A stretch of 18,433 nt of DNA from Dehalococcoidales bacterium (GTDB taxonomy: Bacteria; Chloroflexota; Dehalococcoidia; Dehalococcoidales; UBA2162). The translations under genes and the position numbers were made by a program. Positions 1 through 6,921 of the stretch are shown one piece after another. The notes under the pieces were generated by a model. The model made no database searches. It was not told the DNA's origin and worked only from the letters and a program-made list of their open reading frames with translations. The stretch's first letter is position 1. Every line of letters starts with the position of its first letter. The stretch is from contig CP070800.1 of the NCBI GenBank assembly GCA_020343555.1, positions 2,067,682-2,086,114 on the forward strand. Direction: 5' to 3'.

Positions 1-553
1 GAGGGTTAAGAAGGCGTTCACCGAGTGCTTCCGGAGTTCCCCATTCATCCTGTATTCTGGCACTGTAGGGTATGAACCAGTATATCTGGAGAATTTTCCA
101 GATTCTGTCTTCCTTGATATAGGTCATCTCATAGATTCCGCTGACCAGTGCTCCGCCGTCGATCTTTCCACCATCGGATGTGAAAACTCCACCGAACACA
201 TACCATCTACCCTGGGCGGTTTTCCCATCGGGATTGAGCGTGATAAGTCCGGCAGTAGGCGCAAGCTGGTGGGAGAATCCGACGGGATTTGTTCCGCTGG
301 CGGCACGGGCGAAGTATTTTCTGACGCCTTCCTTACCAAGCCATTGACCTTCCAGCCAGTTCAGTTTGACGTCCGGGCTGTCCGCAAAACAGTCGATTAT
401 ATCTTCTCCTAGCATGTGTTCCACGTAGTAATTATAGGCATACTGAAGCCTCCTGATTGCTTCGATATCTTCCAGTTCGGAAATTTTCTTCTGCTGTTCT
501 TCTACCAGTTTCTCTAGTTTTACCAGTCTTGCTTCGGTAGATTCTGCGCTCAT
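1..553 (-). CDS. SnoaL-like domain protein (C-terminus cut by window edge)
   Basis: An open frame runs from ATG at 553-551 off the left edge, giving 184 visible residues and no stop. The start is supported by GGGAGG 5 nt upstream. Residues 5-35 are charged and predicted coiled coil, then comes the motif AIRRLQYAYNYYVE, typical of the NTF2/SnoaL_4 fold in which this helix opens the cone-shaped barrel. Later segments (NWLEGQWLGKEGVRKYF, the AQGRWYVFGG strand and WKILQIYWF) match the strand pattern of that family. Family members include polyketide cyclases, dehydratases and ring-hydroxylating dioxygenase beta-like proteins. Many are annotated only as nuclear transport factor 2 family, so the substrate cannot be named. 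It lies 84 bp downstream of the MFS gene on the same strand and may be co-transcribed, although a TATAAT box in the gap allows its own start. The fold call is confident; the function is unknown. Confidence 0.75.
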   Translation of the reverse strand, partial: MSAESTEARLVKLEKLVEEQQKKISELEDIEAIRRLQYAYNYYVEHMLGEDIIDCFADSPDVKLNWLEGQWLGKEGVRKYFARAASGTNPVGFSHQLAPTAGLITLNPDGKTAQGRWYVFGGVFTSDGGKIDGGALVSGIYEMTYIKEDRIWKILQIYWFIPYSARIQDEWGTPEALGERLLNP

Positions 554-592
554 GGTAACCTCCCGTGTAATTATTTGGATAACAACGCGCCT

Positions 593-598
593 ATTATA
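593..598 (-). promoter_or_regulatory. Possible -10 box for the SnoaL-like gene
   Basis: A perfect TATAAT lies on the minus strand 40 bp before the SnoaL-like start codon. The hexamer 17 nt upstream (TAGTAT) is a poor -35, so this is only a weak promoter candidate. The gene could equally be read through from the MFS promoter. Confidence 0.3.
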
Positions 599-637
599 TA
601 CTTACGGATTCGTGAATACTAGACCTGCGAGGGAGAA

Positions 638-1876
638 CTAATCAGGCGTCGGGAGTCTACTTCCGAACATCCTTTTCCGCCATCCTGTCTCCTTGACCAT
701 TGAAAGTGTAAACAAGCCGATAGCGGAGAGTACCGCCCAGAACGTGAAGGGAAGTCCCGAATGGATGCTTTCGAAGCTGTTGCCCAGAGGTGGGGAAGAA
801 ACACTGCCGATGTGACCGATCGTGAAGATCATTCCAAGAGCGGTGCCTGAGTACCTGGAGCCGATTCCTTTGGTCTCCAATAATATCGTGGTATTGATCG
901 CCATGAATCCGTCCATGAAAATGCCCGACATCAACATTAACGCCCATACCACCCATCCGTCGACAAGGGGCAGCAGCCCGAGGCTGATGGTGTTGGTAAT
1001 GATACCGAGGAGAAGGATCAGCTTCCTGGAACCGATCTTATCGGATAATGTAGTGATGGGTACAACAAGGAGGGTACTTATTGCGTAGAAAGCAGCGAGT
1101 GTGCCATCGGCAGCGGCTGCTTCCCAGCCCTCATTTCGAAGATAAATCGCCATGTATCCGGTCATCCCCATCATACTGCCCATTCGTGTCATGAAGGTAA
1201 GTCCGATAAACCATAATCCCTTTATTCGGATCAGTTTCGATATAGTTTCTTTGATGGGAACATGTTCGGTTTCTTCGTGGGAATCGTCGACCGGTGGCTC
1301 TCTACCGAAGATAAGCCAGAGTATTCCGATAAACGCAGAAAGACCCCCCATCAGGAAGAGAACGTTTCGCCAGCCGCCAAGCCATGGGGAAAGGTATGTG
1401 GCGCTGAGCAATGGACCAAGTGAAAGACCTAATCCCATTCCCATTGCTGAAGCTCCCATCGCCATTCCGAAATTATGACTGCCTTTAAACCATAAACCAA
1501 CGGTCCTCGTGATAGTTATCGGTATTATCAACCTGATTATACCGTTGGCGAACATGGTGACAGCCAGGAACAAAAAACTATTTGAAAAGCCCCTGAGTGC
1601 GCCGGTAACTCCGACAAGGATACAGGATATCGTTAAAATCCACTTCGAACTGAAACGGTCGCCGACAATCCCGCCGATAAGGCTGACGAAAATCCCAGCC
1701 AGGTTACCCATACCCCATATTGTGCCTAATTCAACCAGGTTCAATCCCAGTTCGTCGGCTATTTCCGGGAAGAGAACTGGCATGCAGGAAAAAGGCATGG
1801 CGGTTACTAACGTGCCGGTTATTGCCAGCAAGGCAAGCATGTACCATCTATATTTTGATCGGGTATTGTCCTTCAT
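638..1876 (-). CDS. MFS transporter, 12 TM
   Basis: The product is a 412-residue inner-membrane secondary transporter of the major facilitator superfamily. About 12 hydrophobic helices are visible in two six-helix halves, joined by a hydrophilic loop around residues 195-215 (acidic, histidine-rich DDSHEETEHVP). The loop 2-3 signature GGIVGDRF of MFS motif A is present, with a relic of it in the second half (LSDKIGSRK). The length is usual for the family. The chosen ATG at 1876 has no clear SD, but the promoter TTGACT-18-TATACT places a transcript start about 27 nt upstream, so a near-leaderless start is plausible. It diverges from the sulfotransferase-like gene across a 133-bp gap and may move a related organic anion, but no residue reveals the substrate. 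Proton-coupled uptake of carboxylates is the commonest role of such MFS proteins; this is inference. Confidence 0.88.
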   Translation of the reverse strand: MKDNTRSKYRWYMLALLAITGTLVTAMPFSCMPVLFPEIADELGLNLVELGTIWGMGNLAGIFVSLIGGIVGDRFSSKWILTISCILVGVTGALRGFSNSFLFLAVTMFANGIIRLIIPITITRTVGLWFKGSHNFGMAMGASAMGMGLGLSLGPLLSATYLSPWLGGWRNVLFLMGGLSAFIGILWLIFGREPPVDDSHEETEHVPIKETISKLIRIKGLWFIGLTFMTRMGSMMGMTGYMAIYLRNEGWEAAAADGTLAAFYAISTLLVVPITTLSDKIGSRKLILLLGIITNTISLGLLPLVDGWVVWALMLMSGIFMDGFMAINTTILLETKGIGSRYSGTALGMIFTIGHIGSVSSPPLGNSFESIHSGLPFTFWAVLSAIGLFTLSMVKETGWRKRMFGSRLPTPD

Positions 1877-1909
1877 AGAAAAAAACAGCTACGGAATGCA
1901 GCTTTTTGA

Positions 1910-1939
1910 AGTATATTGGGTCGAACACGTACAAGTCAA
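1910..1939 (-). promoter_or_regulatory. Promoter of the MFS gene
   Basis: On the minus strand, TTGACT (1939-1934), an 18-nt spacer and TATACT (1915-1910) form a good sigma70-type promoter. The predicted start is near 1904, leaving a short leader of about 27 nt before the ATG at 1876. Confidence 0.6.
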
Positions 1940-1942
1940 TTT

Positions 1943-1971
1943 TTTACTCACCGGCGAATATGCTGTATTAT
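1943..1971 (+). promoter_or_regulatory. Likely promoter of the sulfotransferase-like gene
   Basis: TTTACT (1943-1948), a 17-nt spacer and TATTAT (1966-1971) preceded by TG give a moderate sigma70-like promoter about 40 bp before the ATG at 2010. Its -35 lies next to the -35 of the divergent MFS promoter, so one regulator bound here could control both. Confidence 0.42.
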
Positions 1972-2009
1972 GTCTAAAAATATTGATAAATACACTTGAG
2001 GAGAAAATT

Positions 2010-3356
2010 ATGGCAGTATCTGTATTCCCGACAGGAACGACAATATACGACCCTGAAAAGTGCTGGAATGGGTATACCGTTCTCCAGTGCATGGGATTTG
2101 GCGCAGCTCTCGTCGATATGAACGGTAACCTGGTAAGACGCTGGAAAAATCTCCAAGGGCTTCCCAGTGCCAATAAGGTATTCCCCGGCGGCTATATTAT
2201 GGGAACCACAGGACAGAGAAATCCGAAGTTCGGATTCCAGGATAATGTGAATCTGGTCCAACTCGACTGGGAGGGGAATACCGTCTGGAGTTTCGATAAC
2301 TACGACCTGGTCAGGGATCCACATAGAAAGAAGACCTGGATGGCACGCCAGCACCATGATTACCAGCGTGACGGCAATCCGGTGGGATACTACGTTCCGG
2401 GAATGGAACCGAAGGTGGATAGCGGTAACACTATCATGGTCTGCCACAAGAACCTGATAAACAGAGAAATAAGTGAAAAGCTGCTGATAGATGACACGGT
2501 TATCGAGCTTACCTGGGATGGCGAGATAGTATGGGAATGGGTATGCAGTGACCATTTTAACGAGTTTGGATTCAGTGAAGAGGCAAGGAACACCATGGCA
2601 CGAAATCCAGGTATCGTCCCGGCAGGTGGCGGAATGGGTGACTGGATGCATATGAACTCCATATCGAAACTGGGGCCGAACAAATGGTATGAATCAGGTG
2701 ATGAGAGATTCAACCAAGAGAACCTGATATTCAGTGGTAGGGAAACTAACATACTGGCAATAATTGAGAAAAAGACCGGGGATATTATCTGGAAAGTGGG
2801 ACCATATTACACAGAGACGGAAGCCTTGAGAAACCTGAGACAGATAATCGGTCCTCACCATGTTCATATGATACCTGAGGGACTGCCGGGTGAAGGGAAT
2901 ATACTGGTCTATGATAATGGCGGAATGGCAGGATACGGCGCTCCTAATCCGGGTTCTCCCGATGGAAGACGTAATGCACTAAGGGATTATTCACGGGTAA
3001 TTGAGTTCGATCCTGTAACGCTGGAGCTAAAATGGCAGTATCCGGCACCGGGCGGTCCGGGCGGTCCGATGATAGGTGGCAGGTTGTACAGTTCATTTAT
3101 GAGCTCGGCACAGCGTCTGCTTAATGGCAACACTCTGATCACCGAAGGTGGAACCGGTCGGCTGATCGAGGTAAACACCGAAGGGGAGATAACCTGGGAA
3201 TTTGTAAGTCCCTGGAAAGATAAAAGGCGTAATCTTAGCGTCGTTTACCGTGCCTACCGGTTACCTTACGAATGGATACCGCAGCTTGAAAATCCTGTGG
3301 AAGAAGCTCTTCCGAGTGTTGATAACGGTCGGTTTAGAATACCGAGAGGAAACTGA
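2010..3356 (+). CDS. Aryl-sulfate sulfotransferase (ASST)-like beta-propeller protein
   Basis: The 448-residue product resembles the arylsulfotransferase family, whose known members move a sulfate group between phenolic compounds through a histidine without PAPS. The open frame extends upstream, but the ATG at 2010 is preceded by GAGGAG at good spacing. The upstream extension only mirrors the MFS gene. Repeated propeller blades end in motifs such as GxxxWxW (GEIVWEW 171-177, GDIIWKV 257-263, GEITWEF 392-398). Conserved polar sites include HHDY (115-118), DWMHMNS (211-217), SGRE (242-245), GPHHVH (281-286) and the NGNT blade turn (372-375). No signal peptide or membrane segment is visible, whereas classical ASSTs such as the E. 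coli enzyme are periplasmic, so this one appears cytoplasmic. The catalytic histidine cannot be assigned by eye. It diverges from an MFS transporter and precedes an MBL hydrolase. A binding or lyase role on the same scaffold remains possible. Confidence 0.8.
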   Translation: MAVSVFPTGTTIYDPEKCWNGYTVLQCMGFGAALVDMNGNLVRRWKNLQGLPSANKVFPGGYIMGTTGQRNPKFGFQDNVNLVQLDWEGNTVWSFDNYDLVRDPHRKKTWMARQHHDYQRDGNPVGYYVPGMEPKVDSGNTIMVCHKNLINREISEKLLIDDTVIELTWDGEIVWEWVCSDHFNEFGFSEEARNTMARNPGIVPAGGGMGDWMHMNSISKLGPNKWYESGDERFNQENLIFSGRETNILAIIEKKTGDIIWKVGPYYTETEALRNLRQIIGPHHVHMIPEGLPGEGNILVYDNGGMAGYGAPNPGSPDGRRNALRDYSRVIEFDPVTLELKWQYPAPGGPGGPMIGGRLYSSFMSSAQRLLNGNTLITEGGTGRLIEVNTEGEITWEFVSPWKDKRRNLSVVYRAYRLPYEWIPQLENPVEEALPSVDNGRFRIPRGN

Positions 3357-3460
3357 AGGAGAGTATAATTTCAAAAGTGTGATCGATACCGACTTTGTTT
3401 TTCACTCTCATACTGTTCTAATAGACGTAGATATGATAATTTTGATTGGATGTGGATAAA

Positions 3461-4150
3461 ATGACTCAGGAAATTATCCCAATCGAACTTAGATTACCCT
3501 TCAGGACGGGCAGCGTGAATTGCTACCTGGTTAAAACCGATAACGGGTTTATCCTGGTCGATACCGGCAGTTCGAGTAACTGCAGGGAACTTGAAAGTAG
3601 GCTCGATCAACTCGGATGTAACTATGGTAACCTTCACCTTATACTTTTAACTCACGGAGATTTCGATCATTCCGGTAACGCCGCCTATTTGAGAAACAAA
3701 TTTGATTCGAAAATAGCCATCCATGCCGAAGACTCGCCGATGGTCGAACGGGGAAATATGTTCCTGACCCGGAAGAAAGGTAACTTCCTTCAGAGCTGGA
3801 TAGTGAAAACGATGTTCGGCTTTGAAAAATCACAGCGATTTACCCCCGACCTGGAGATCACCGATGGCTTTAGTCTGACTGAATACGGACTTGATGCCAG
3901 GGTTATCCATATTCCGGGTCATTCAAAAGGTTCGATAGGGATACTCACCGTTGACGGTACATTGATCTGCGGAGACCTGTTCGAAAGCACTGATGGTAGT
4001 GAAAATCCCAAACTCAACAGCCTGATGGATGACCTGGAATCCGCGAATAACAGCATCGATAAGCTGAAAAACCTTAAAATCAATACCATATACCCCGGTC
4101 ATGGACAACCTTTTACGATGGATATGTTGTCAGCCGGATATTCCAGGTAA
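3461..4150 (+). CDS. MBL-fold metallo-hydrolase, HxDxDH variant
   Basis: This 229-residue metallo-beta-lactamase-fold hydrolase is probably cytosolic. The zinc-site motif reads LTHGDFDHSGN (residues 63-73), so the second histidine of the usual HxHxDH is an aspartate, as in a known MBL subgroup. The other ligands are present: H154 in PGHSKGS, D172 in CGDLF and H214 in YPGHGQP. The short strand LVDTGS (32-37) also fits. I chose ATG 3461; TTG 3446 and GTG 3452 are in-frame alternatives, and none has a strong SD. It follows the ASST-like gene by about 100 bp and may share its transcript. Substrates in this superfamily range from thioesters (glyoxalase II type) to sulfate and phosphate esters and lactones. 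The sulfotransferase neighbour makes an ester substrate attractive, but that is inference. A diverged copy of its last 26 codons lies at 5186-5266. Confidence 0.85.
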   Translation: MTQEIIPIELRLPFRTGSVNCYLVKTDNGFILVDTGSSSNCRELESRLDQLGCNYGNLHLILLTHGDFDHSGNAAYLRNKFDSKIAIHAEDSPMVERGNMFLTRKKGNFLQSWIVKTMFGFEKSQRFTPDLEITDGFSLTEYGLDARVIHIPGHSKGSIGILTVDGTLICGDLFESTDGSENPKLNSLMDDLESANNSIDKLKNLKINTIYPGHGQPFTMDMLSAGYSR

Positions 4151-4172
4151 ACAGGATCAAATGGCTACCTCT

Positions 4173-5071
4173 TCAATTTTTTTCAACAGCAGTATACTTG
4201 AAATTTACGTCTTGTTGTTCGGTTGGTAATTTGTAGTGTTCGCATTGAAAAGGATAGGCGAGGACACCGTCAGGAAAGTCAGCTTCTGGATTGAAACACT
4301 TCCAGTAGAAAAACGAGCCTGGTTGTACCCAGTGAAGATACCGGTTTCCCTTTGTTACGGTGGGATTTTTCGAGGTGTGCTGTACTTTAAAACAGAACAA
4401 GCCATGGAGTGATCTCCGACACTCCCGGCATATCCGATGAGTTCGCCACGCTTAACCGTGTGTCCGATAAGAGCTTCACACATATTGGCTTCGTTGTTTT
4501 CCGTAACGATCTGTTCATTCGTATCGAAGAAAAGGCGTCCCTGGGCTTGATAGGTGTCTCCCCACTCCTCGCATTCGCTGCAATCTGGATTTATGTTGTG
4601 TCCCGGCAGAAGCGGTGTGCTGTATAAGTGATACACAACGATTATCATACCTGGCCAGTCGGGACTTGTTGATTCGAAACACAGCATCAGATCGTTGAAC
4701 GGAGCTTGTTTTTTTCCTGACTGAATTCTGTATTGGGCATTCCGGTTTTTAAAACCGATGAACACCATATTGATAGGGGCTAGAATTGGTGTTCCGTGCC
4801 CGACCTCGAATCCCATACCATATTTTCCAGAGTAGGGTGGATAATCCGGGTTTGTACCGAATTTCGGACCGAGAGTGATGATGTCGGGATCAGCATCCGT
4901 ACCGAATATGTGATTGTGAGTGTTAATGTCAGTCATATCGAATGGTGATGAGGTAATAGCACACGCGCTGGAGCTTGGTACTCCTGACTCGGGAGGTGTT
5001 TGTGTAGCAGAGCACCCTGCAGTCAAAAGGATAACAACAACAAGGAATATTAGCGTTATTTTCGAAAGGAC
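4173..5071 (-). pseudogene. M23-like (LytM/peptidase family) lipoprotein, frameshifted and lacking a canonical start
   Basis: Two overlapping minus-strand frames join into one protein. The first (to 4355) has a lipoprotein signal peptide with lipobox LTAGC (codon TTG at 5026, Cys about 5014), then a domain with GTPILAPINMVFIGF, VVYHLYST and VKRGELIGYAGSVGDH, the lysostaphin-type peptidase layout. At about 4398-4402 the frame must shift by one base to continue as FCFKVQHTSKNP and a tail ending near 4173; read unshifted it stops soon after. The hydrophobic signal stretch extends upstream of the TTG to an in-frame stop at 5072-5074 without ATG, GTG or TTG. The usual HxxxD zinc ligands are replaced (GMGFEVGHGTP) and the HxH motif reads FCFKV, so it was probably not an active zinc peptidase even when intact. 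It is convergent with the MBL gene (23-bp gap). A sequencing or assembly error at 4400 is an alternative to true decay. Confidence 0.65.
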
Positions 5072-5090
5072 TTATTTTAATTGTAATTGT

Positions 5091-5183
5091 ATGAAATCTA
5101 CTCTACTCAAGTTTCCTATTTTTCTATTAATGCCTGCCATGAGTGTTCACAGTCTATCGTTCGCCCAAGTACATGTCAAATGA
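5091..5183 (+). other. Signal-peptide-like mini-ORF, 30 codons
   Basis: An ATG opens a 30-codon frame whose product begins MKSTLLKFPIFLLMP and ends SLSFAQVHVK. This is a short positive N-terminus, a hydrophobic core and an AxA-like end, typical of a Sec signal peptide with no mature protein. There is no SD at useful distance. Its TGA overlaps the ATG that opens the MBL-tail remnant (5180-5182). It may be a stub left after deletion of a gene body, or chance; it is unlikely to be a functional gene. Confidence 0.25.
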
Positions 5184-5185
5184 TA

Positions 5186-5266
5186 GACCTTAAAATCAAT
5201 ACCGTATATCCCAGTCACGATCAGCCTTTTACGATAAACACGTTTCTATCCACACTGGATTACTAA
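5186..5266 (+). pseudogene. Remnant of a second MBL gene: last 26 codons
   Basis: Starting at GAC 5186, the frame encodes DLKINTVYPSHDQPFT followed by a short tail and TAA at 5264-5266. The C-terminus of the intact MBL gene reads NLKINTIYPGHGQPFT at about 4073-4150. The nucleotide runs are also clearly related (shared ACCTTAAAATCAATACC). The sequence ends at the same place relative to the stop, but nothing upstream of 5180 resembles the rest of the MBL gene. It is therefore a diverged, truncated duplicate, with the last metal-ligand histidine kept (PSHDQ) but no domain to serve. Confidence 0.7.
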
Positions 5267-5329
5267 CCGATCAACATCTAGCGCCGTATTGGTTGGTATC
5301 GATAATACAAAGCTTCGAGAATTTCCCTA

Positions 5330-5357
5330 TTGACAAAATCAGAGATAGTGCTACAAT
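5330..5357 (+). promoter_or_regulatory. Strong sigma70-type promoter for the membrane/wHTH operon
   Basis: A consensus TTGACA (5330-5335), a 16-nt spacer and TACAAT (5352-5357) lie 53 bp before the ATG at 5410. The predicted transcription start, near 5364, lies at the left edge of the 21-bp palindrome just downstream. Confidence 0.7.
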
Positions 5358-5362
5358 ATAAA

Positions 5363-5383
5363 TAACTTTATAATATAAAGTTA
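5363..5383 (+). promoter_or_regulatory. 21-bp palindrome over the transcription start: probable operator
   Basis: The left arm TAACTTTAT (5363-5371) and right arm ATAAAGTTA (5375-5383) are perfect inverted repeats around a central AAT. A further half-site AAAGTTAA recurs at 5395-5402, next to the copy at 5377-5384. The position directly after the -10 box is a classic repressor site. The winged-helix protein encoded second in this operon is the obvious candidate to bind it (autoregulation, inferred). Confidence 0.6.
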
Positions 5384-5409
5384 ACTATGAAACAAAGTTA
5401 ATTGATTGT

Positions 5410-6060
5410 ATGAACAGAATTACTCTCAAAGAATTGGAACGCAAGGCTTTTCGCTCTACCTATCAGGATGGATTATGGGATCTGTATTTTGGTCTCATTG
5501 TTATCTGTATGTCGATCTTTCTCTATAGACCTGCAACGGGATACAGCCCGTTAAATATAGTGCTGATGCTGGCATCCATGGTTGGAGCTTATGCCCTATT
5601 CTGGGCGGGTAAAAGGTTTATCACCCTGCCGCGTATGGGTCAGGTCAAGTTTGGGGAAAAACGTGCGAGGCGAAAGAAGACCATGTTTTTCGTCCTCGGA
5701 GTAGTAGTTTTAATCCAGGTTTCTTTTCTCATTTTTCAGTTCGTAGCCTGGAGAAATCCAGAATTTGGCGACACGGTAAATACATTCCTCCAGGAAAAGA
5801 ATGCTATGGATCTCGCTGTCGCTACCATCGGGTCTCTCTTTGTTGGACCCAGTATGATTCTTATAGCATACTTCATGGATTTTCCACGTGGCTATTTCAT
5901 AGCAGTAATGATGGCTCTAGCTGTTTTTCTCATGATCTTACTTAACCAGCCTATCTATTCGATTAGCATAGGAATATTGATTGCTGTGCCCGGTATAGTG
6001 CTCTTTGTACGTTTCCTGCAAAAATACCCTCTCCACGAAAAGAGCTCGGATCATGAATAA
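5410..6060 (+). CDS. Six-TM integral membrane protein of unknown function
   Basis: This 216-residue protein has a cytosolic N-terminal amphipathic stretch (residues 1-20, LKELERKAFRSTYQDGLWDLYFG) and about six hydrophobic helices, near residues 24-42, 48-66, 90-113, 133-155, 160-177 and 182-203. A basic loop (KFGEKRARRKKT) lies between helices 2 and 3, so that loop should be cytoplasmic. No catalytic or transport motif is seen. The 3' end overlaps the winged-helix gene by 8 nt, so the two are translationally coupled. Such membrane-protein/small-wHTH pairs recur in bacteria, often with the regulator repressing the pair; the membrane partner is usually uncharacterised. The SD before ATG 5410 is poor. 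Expression is expected from the promoter at 5330. Confidence 0.75.
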   Translation: MNRITLKELERKAFRSTYQDGLWDLYFGLIVICMSIFLYRPATGYSPLNIVLMLASMVGAYALFWAGKRFITLPRMGQVKFGEKRARRKKTMFFVLGVVVLIQVSFLIFQFVAWRNPEFGDTVNTFLQEKNAMDLAVATIGSLFVGPSMILIAYFMDFPRGYFIAVMMALAVFLMILLNQPIYSISIGILIAVPGIVLFVRFLQKYPLHEKSSDHE

Positions 6061-6379
6061 GAAAGTTAAAAACGCTGATCTTTCCTCCCTGGCAGAGATC
6101 GACCGCCTTGTCCACGAACCGGTGCGTCTCATGGTAATGTCTTTACTTTATGTGGTTGATAGTGTGGATTTCACTTTTCTGATGAACCAAACCGATTTAA
6201 CGTGGGGAAACCTCTCCGGGCATGTCAGTAAACTGGAAGAAGCCGGGTATCTGGAAGTAGAGAAGACCTTCAAGGGGAAAAGGCCAAAAACTACCTTAAA
6301 ATTAAGTTCGCGAGGGAGACAAGCTTTTCGGGATTATGCCAATACAATGAAACAGCTTTTTAAAGATTTTGACGATTGA
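6053..6379 (+). CDS. Winged-helix DNA-binding transcriptional regulator (HTH_34/MarR-like)
   Basis: A 108-residue regulator starts at ATG 6053, inside the end of the membrane-protein gene. The helix-turn-helix spans about residues 15-70: VHEPVRLMVMSLLYVVDSVDFTFLMNQTDLTWGNLSGHVSKLEEAGYLEV, where TWGNLSGHVSKLEEAGYL is the recognition-helix region. The wing is KTFKGKRPKTTLKLSSRGRQAF. This layout is typical of the short HTH_34 winged-helix group. No ligand-binding domain is present, so sensing, if any, would rely on dimerisation or on the membrane partner. It probably represses its own operon through the palindrome at 5363-5383 (inferred). The domain call is confident; effector and targets are unknown. 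Confidence 0.85.
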   Translation: MNKKVKNADLSSLAEIDRLVHEPVRLMVMSLLYVVDSVDFTFLMNQTDLTWGNLSGHVSKLEEAGYLEVEKTFKGKRPKTTLKLSSRGRQAFRDYANTMKQLFKDFDD

Positions 6380-6450
6380 CTATCCCACCCCTGGCATCAG
6401 TGTAGTGGAATTGAAAATAAGATGTTTACCATCAAGAAAGGAGGTTAGAA

Positions 6451-6735
6451 ATGAGTGAAAGTGTACCGATTATAATCATAGTGATAGCTCTACTCTTAGT
6501 ACTAGTGGTTTTTCTTGGTATACGTAATTGGGAGAAAATAAAGCAGCCGATCTTCAGTAATAAAAAGTCGTTCTTCCCATTATTCCTTATCGGGATTGTG
6601 TTATCATTAACTGCTGCTTTCTTTATGTTTGACGGTGATATTCTCGGAGAAAACACTACTGGCATTGCAATCGTTACTGGTATTATAGGAATTGGCTTAA
6701 TAGCTACATCAAATTTTACTTTATTAAAGCGGTAG
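6451..6735 (+). CDS. Small three-TM membrane protein
   Basis: The 94-residue, very hydrophobic product has helices near residues 5-23, 41-60 and 71-88, with a short basic loop (RNWEKIKQPIFSNKKS) after the first. The start is secure: AGGAGG lies 7 nt before ATG 6451. It lies 71 bp after the winged-helix gene on the same strand and probably belongs to the same transcript, suggesting a three-gene membrane-associated unit. No family is recognised and no function is proposed. Confidence 0.65.
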   Translation: MSESVPIIIIVIALLLVLVVFLGIRNWEKIKQPIFSNKKSFFPLFLIGIVLSLTAAFFMFDGDILGENTTGIAIVTGIIGIGLIATSNFTLLKR

Positions 6736-6864
6736 AGTATAAATCCGTTTCTACATTGCCACAAGTAAATATATCCGTGATATGGCGAACATCCCGATAT
6801 TCATGTGTTGACGTTTCCAAATCAGGAAATACTTACAGTACCTGCACTGTGAATTTTTGTACGT

Positions 6865-6893
6865 TTGTACCTACTCTGTAATGCTGATATATT
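6865..6893 (+). promoter_or_regulatory. Likely promoter of the J-domain gene
   Basis: TTGTAC (6865-6870), a 17-nt spacer and TATATT (6888-6893) with an upstream TG (extended -10) lie about 30 bp before ATG 6922. The rest of the 186-bp gap (6736-6921) shows no further clear feature. Confidence 0.42.
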
Positions 6894-6921
6894 CTGTTTA
6901 AAGGTTATTTGATAGATATCA

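Noticed and set aside
1509..2009. Upstream in-frame extension of the sulfotransferase-like gene
   Set aside because: It is the antisense of the MFS gene and crosses its promoter; the ATG at 2010 has a clear GAGGAG and fits the family N-terminus.
4409..4627. 72-codon plus-strand ORF within the lipoprotein pseudogene
   Set aside because: The minus-strand frame carries clear M23-like motifs and a lipobox; the plus frame shows no features and no SD.
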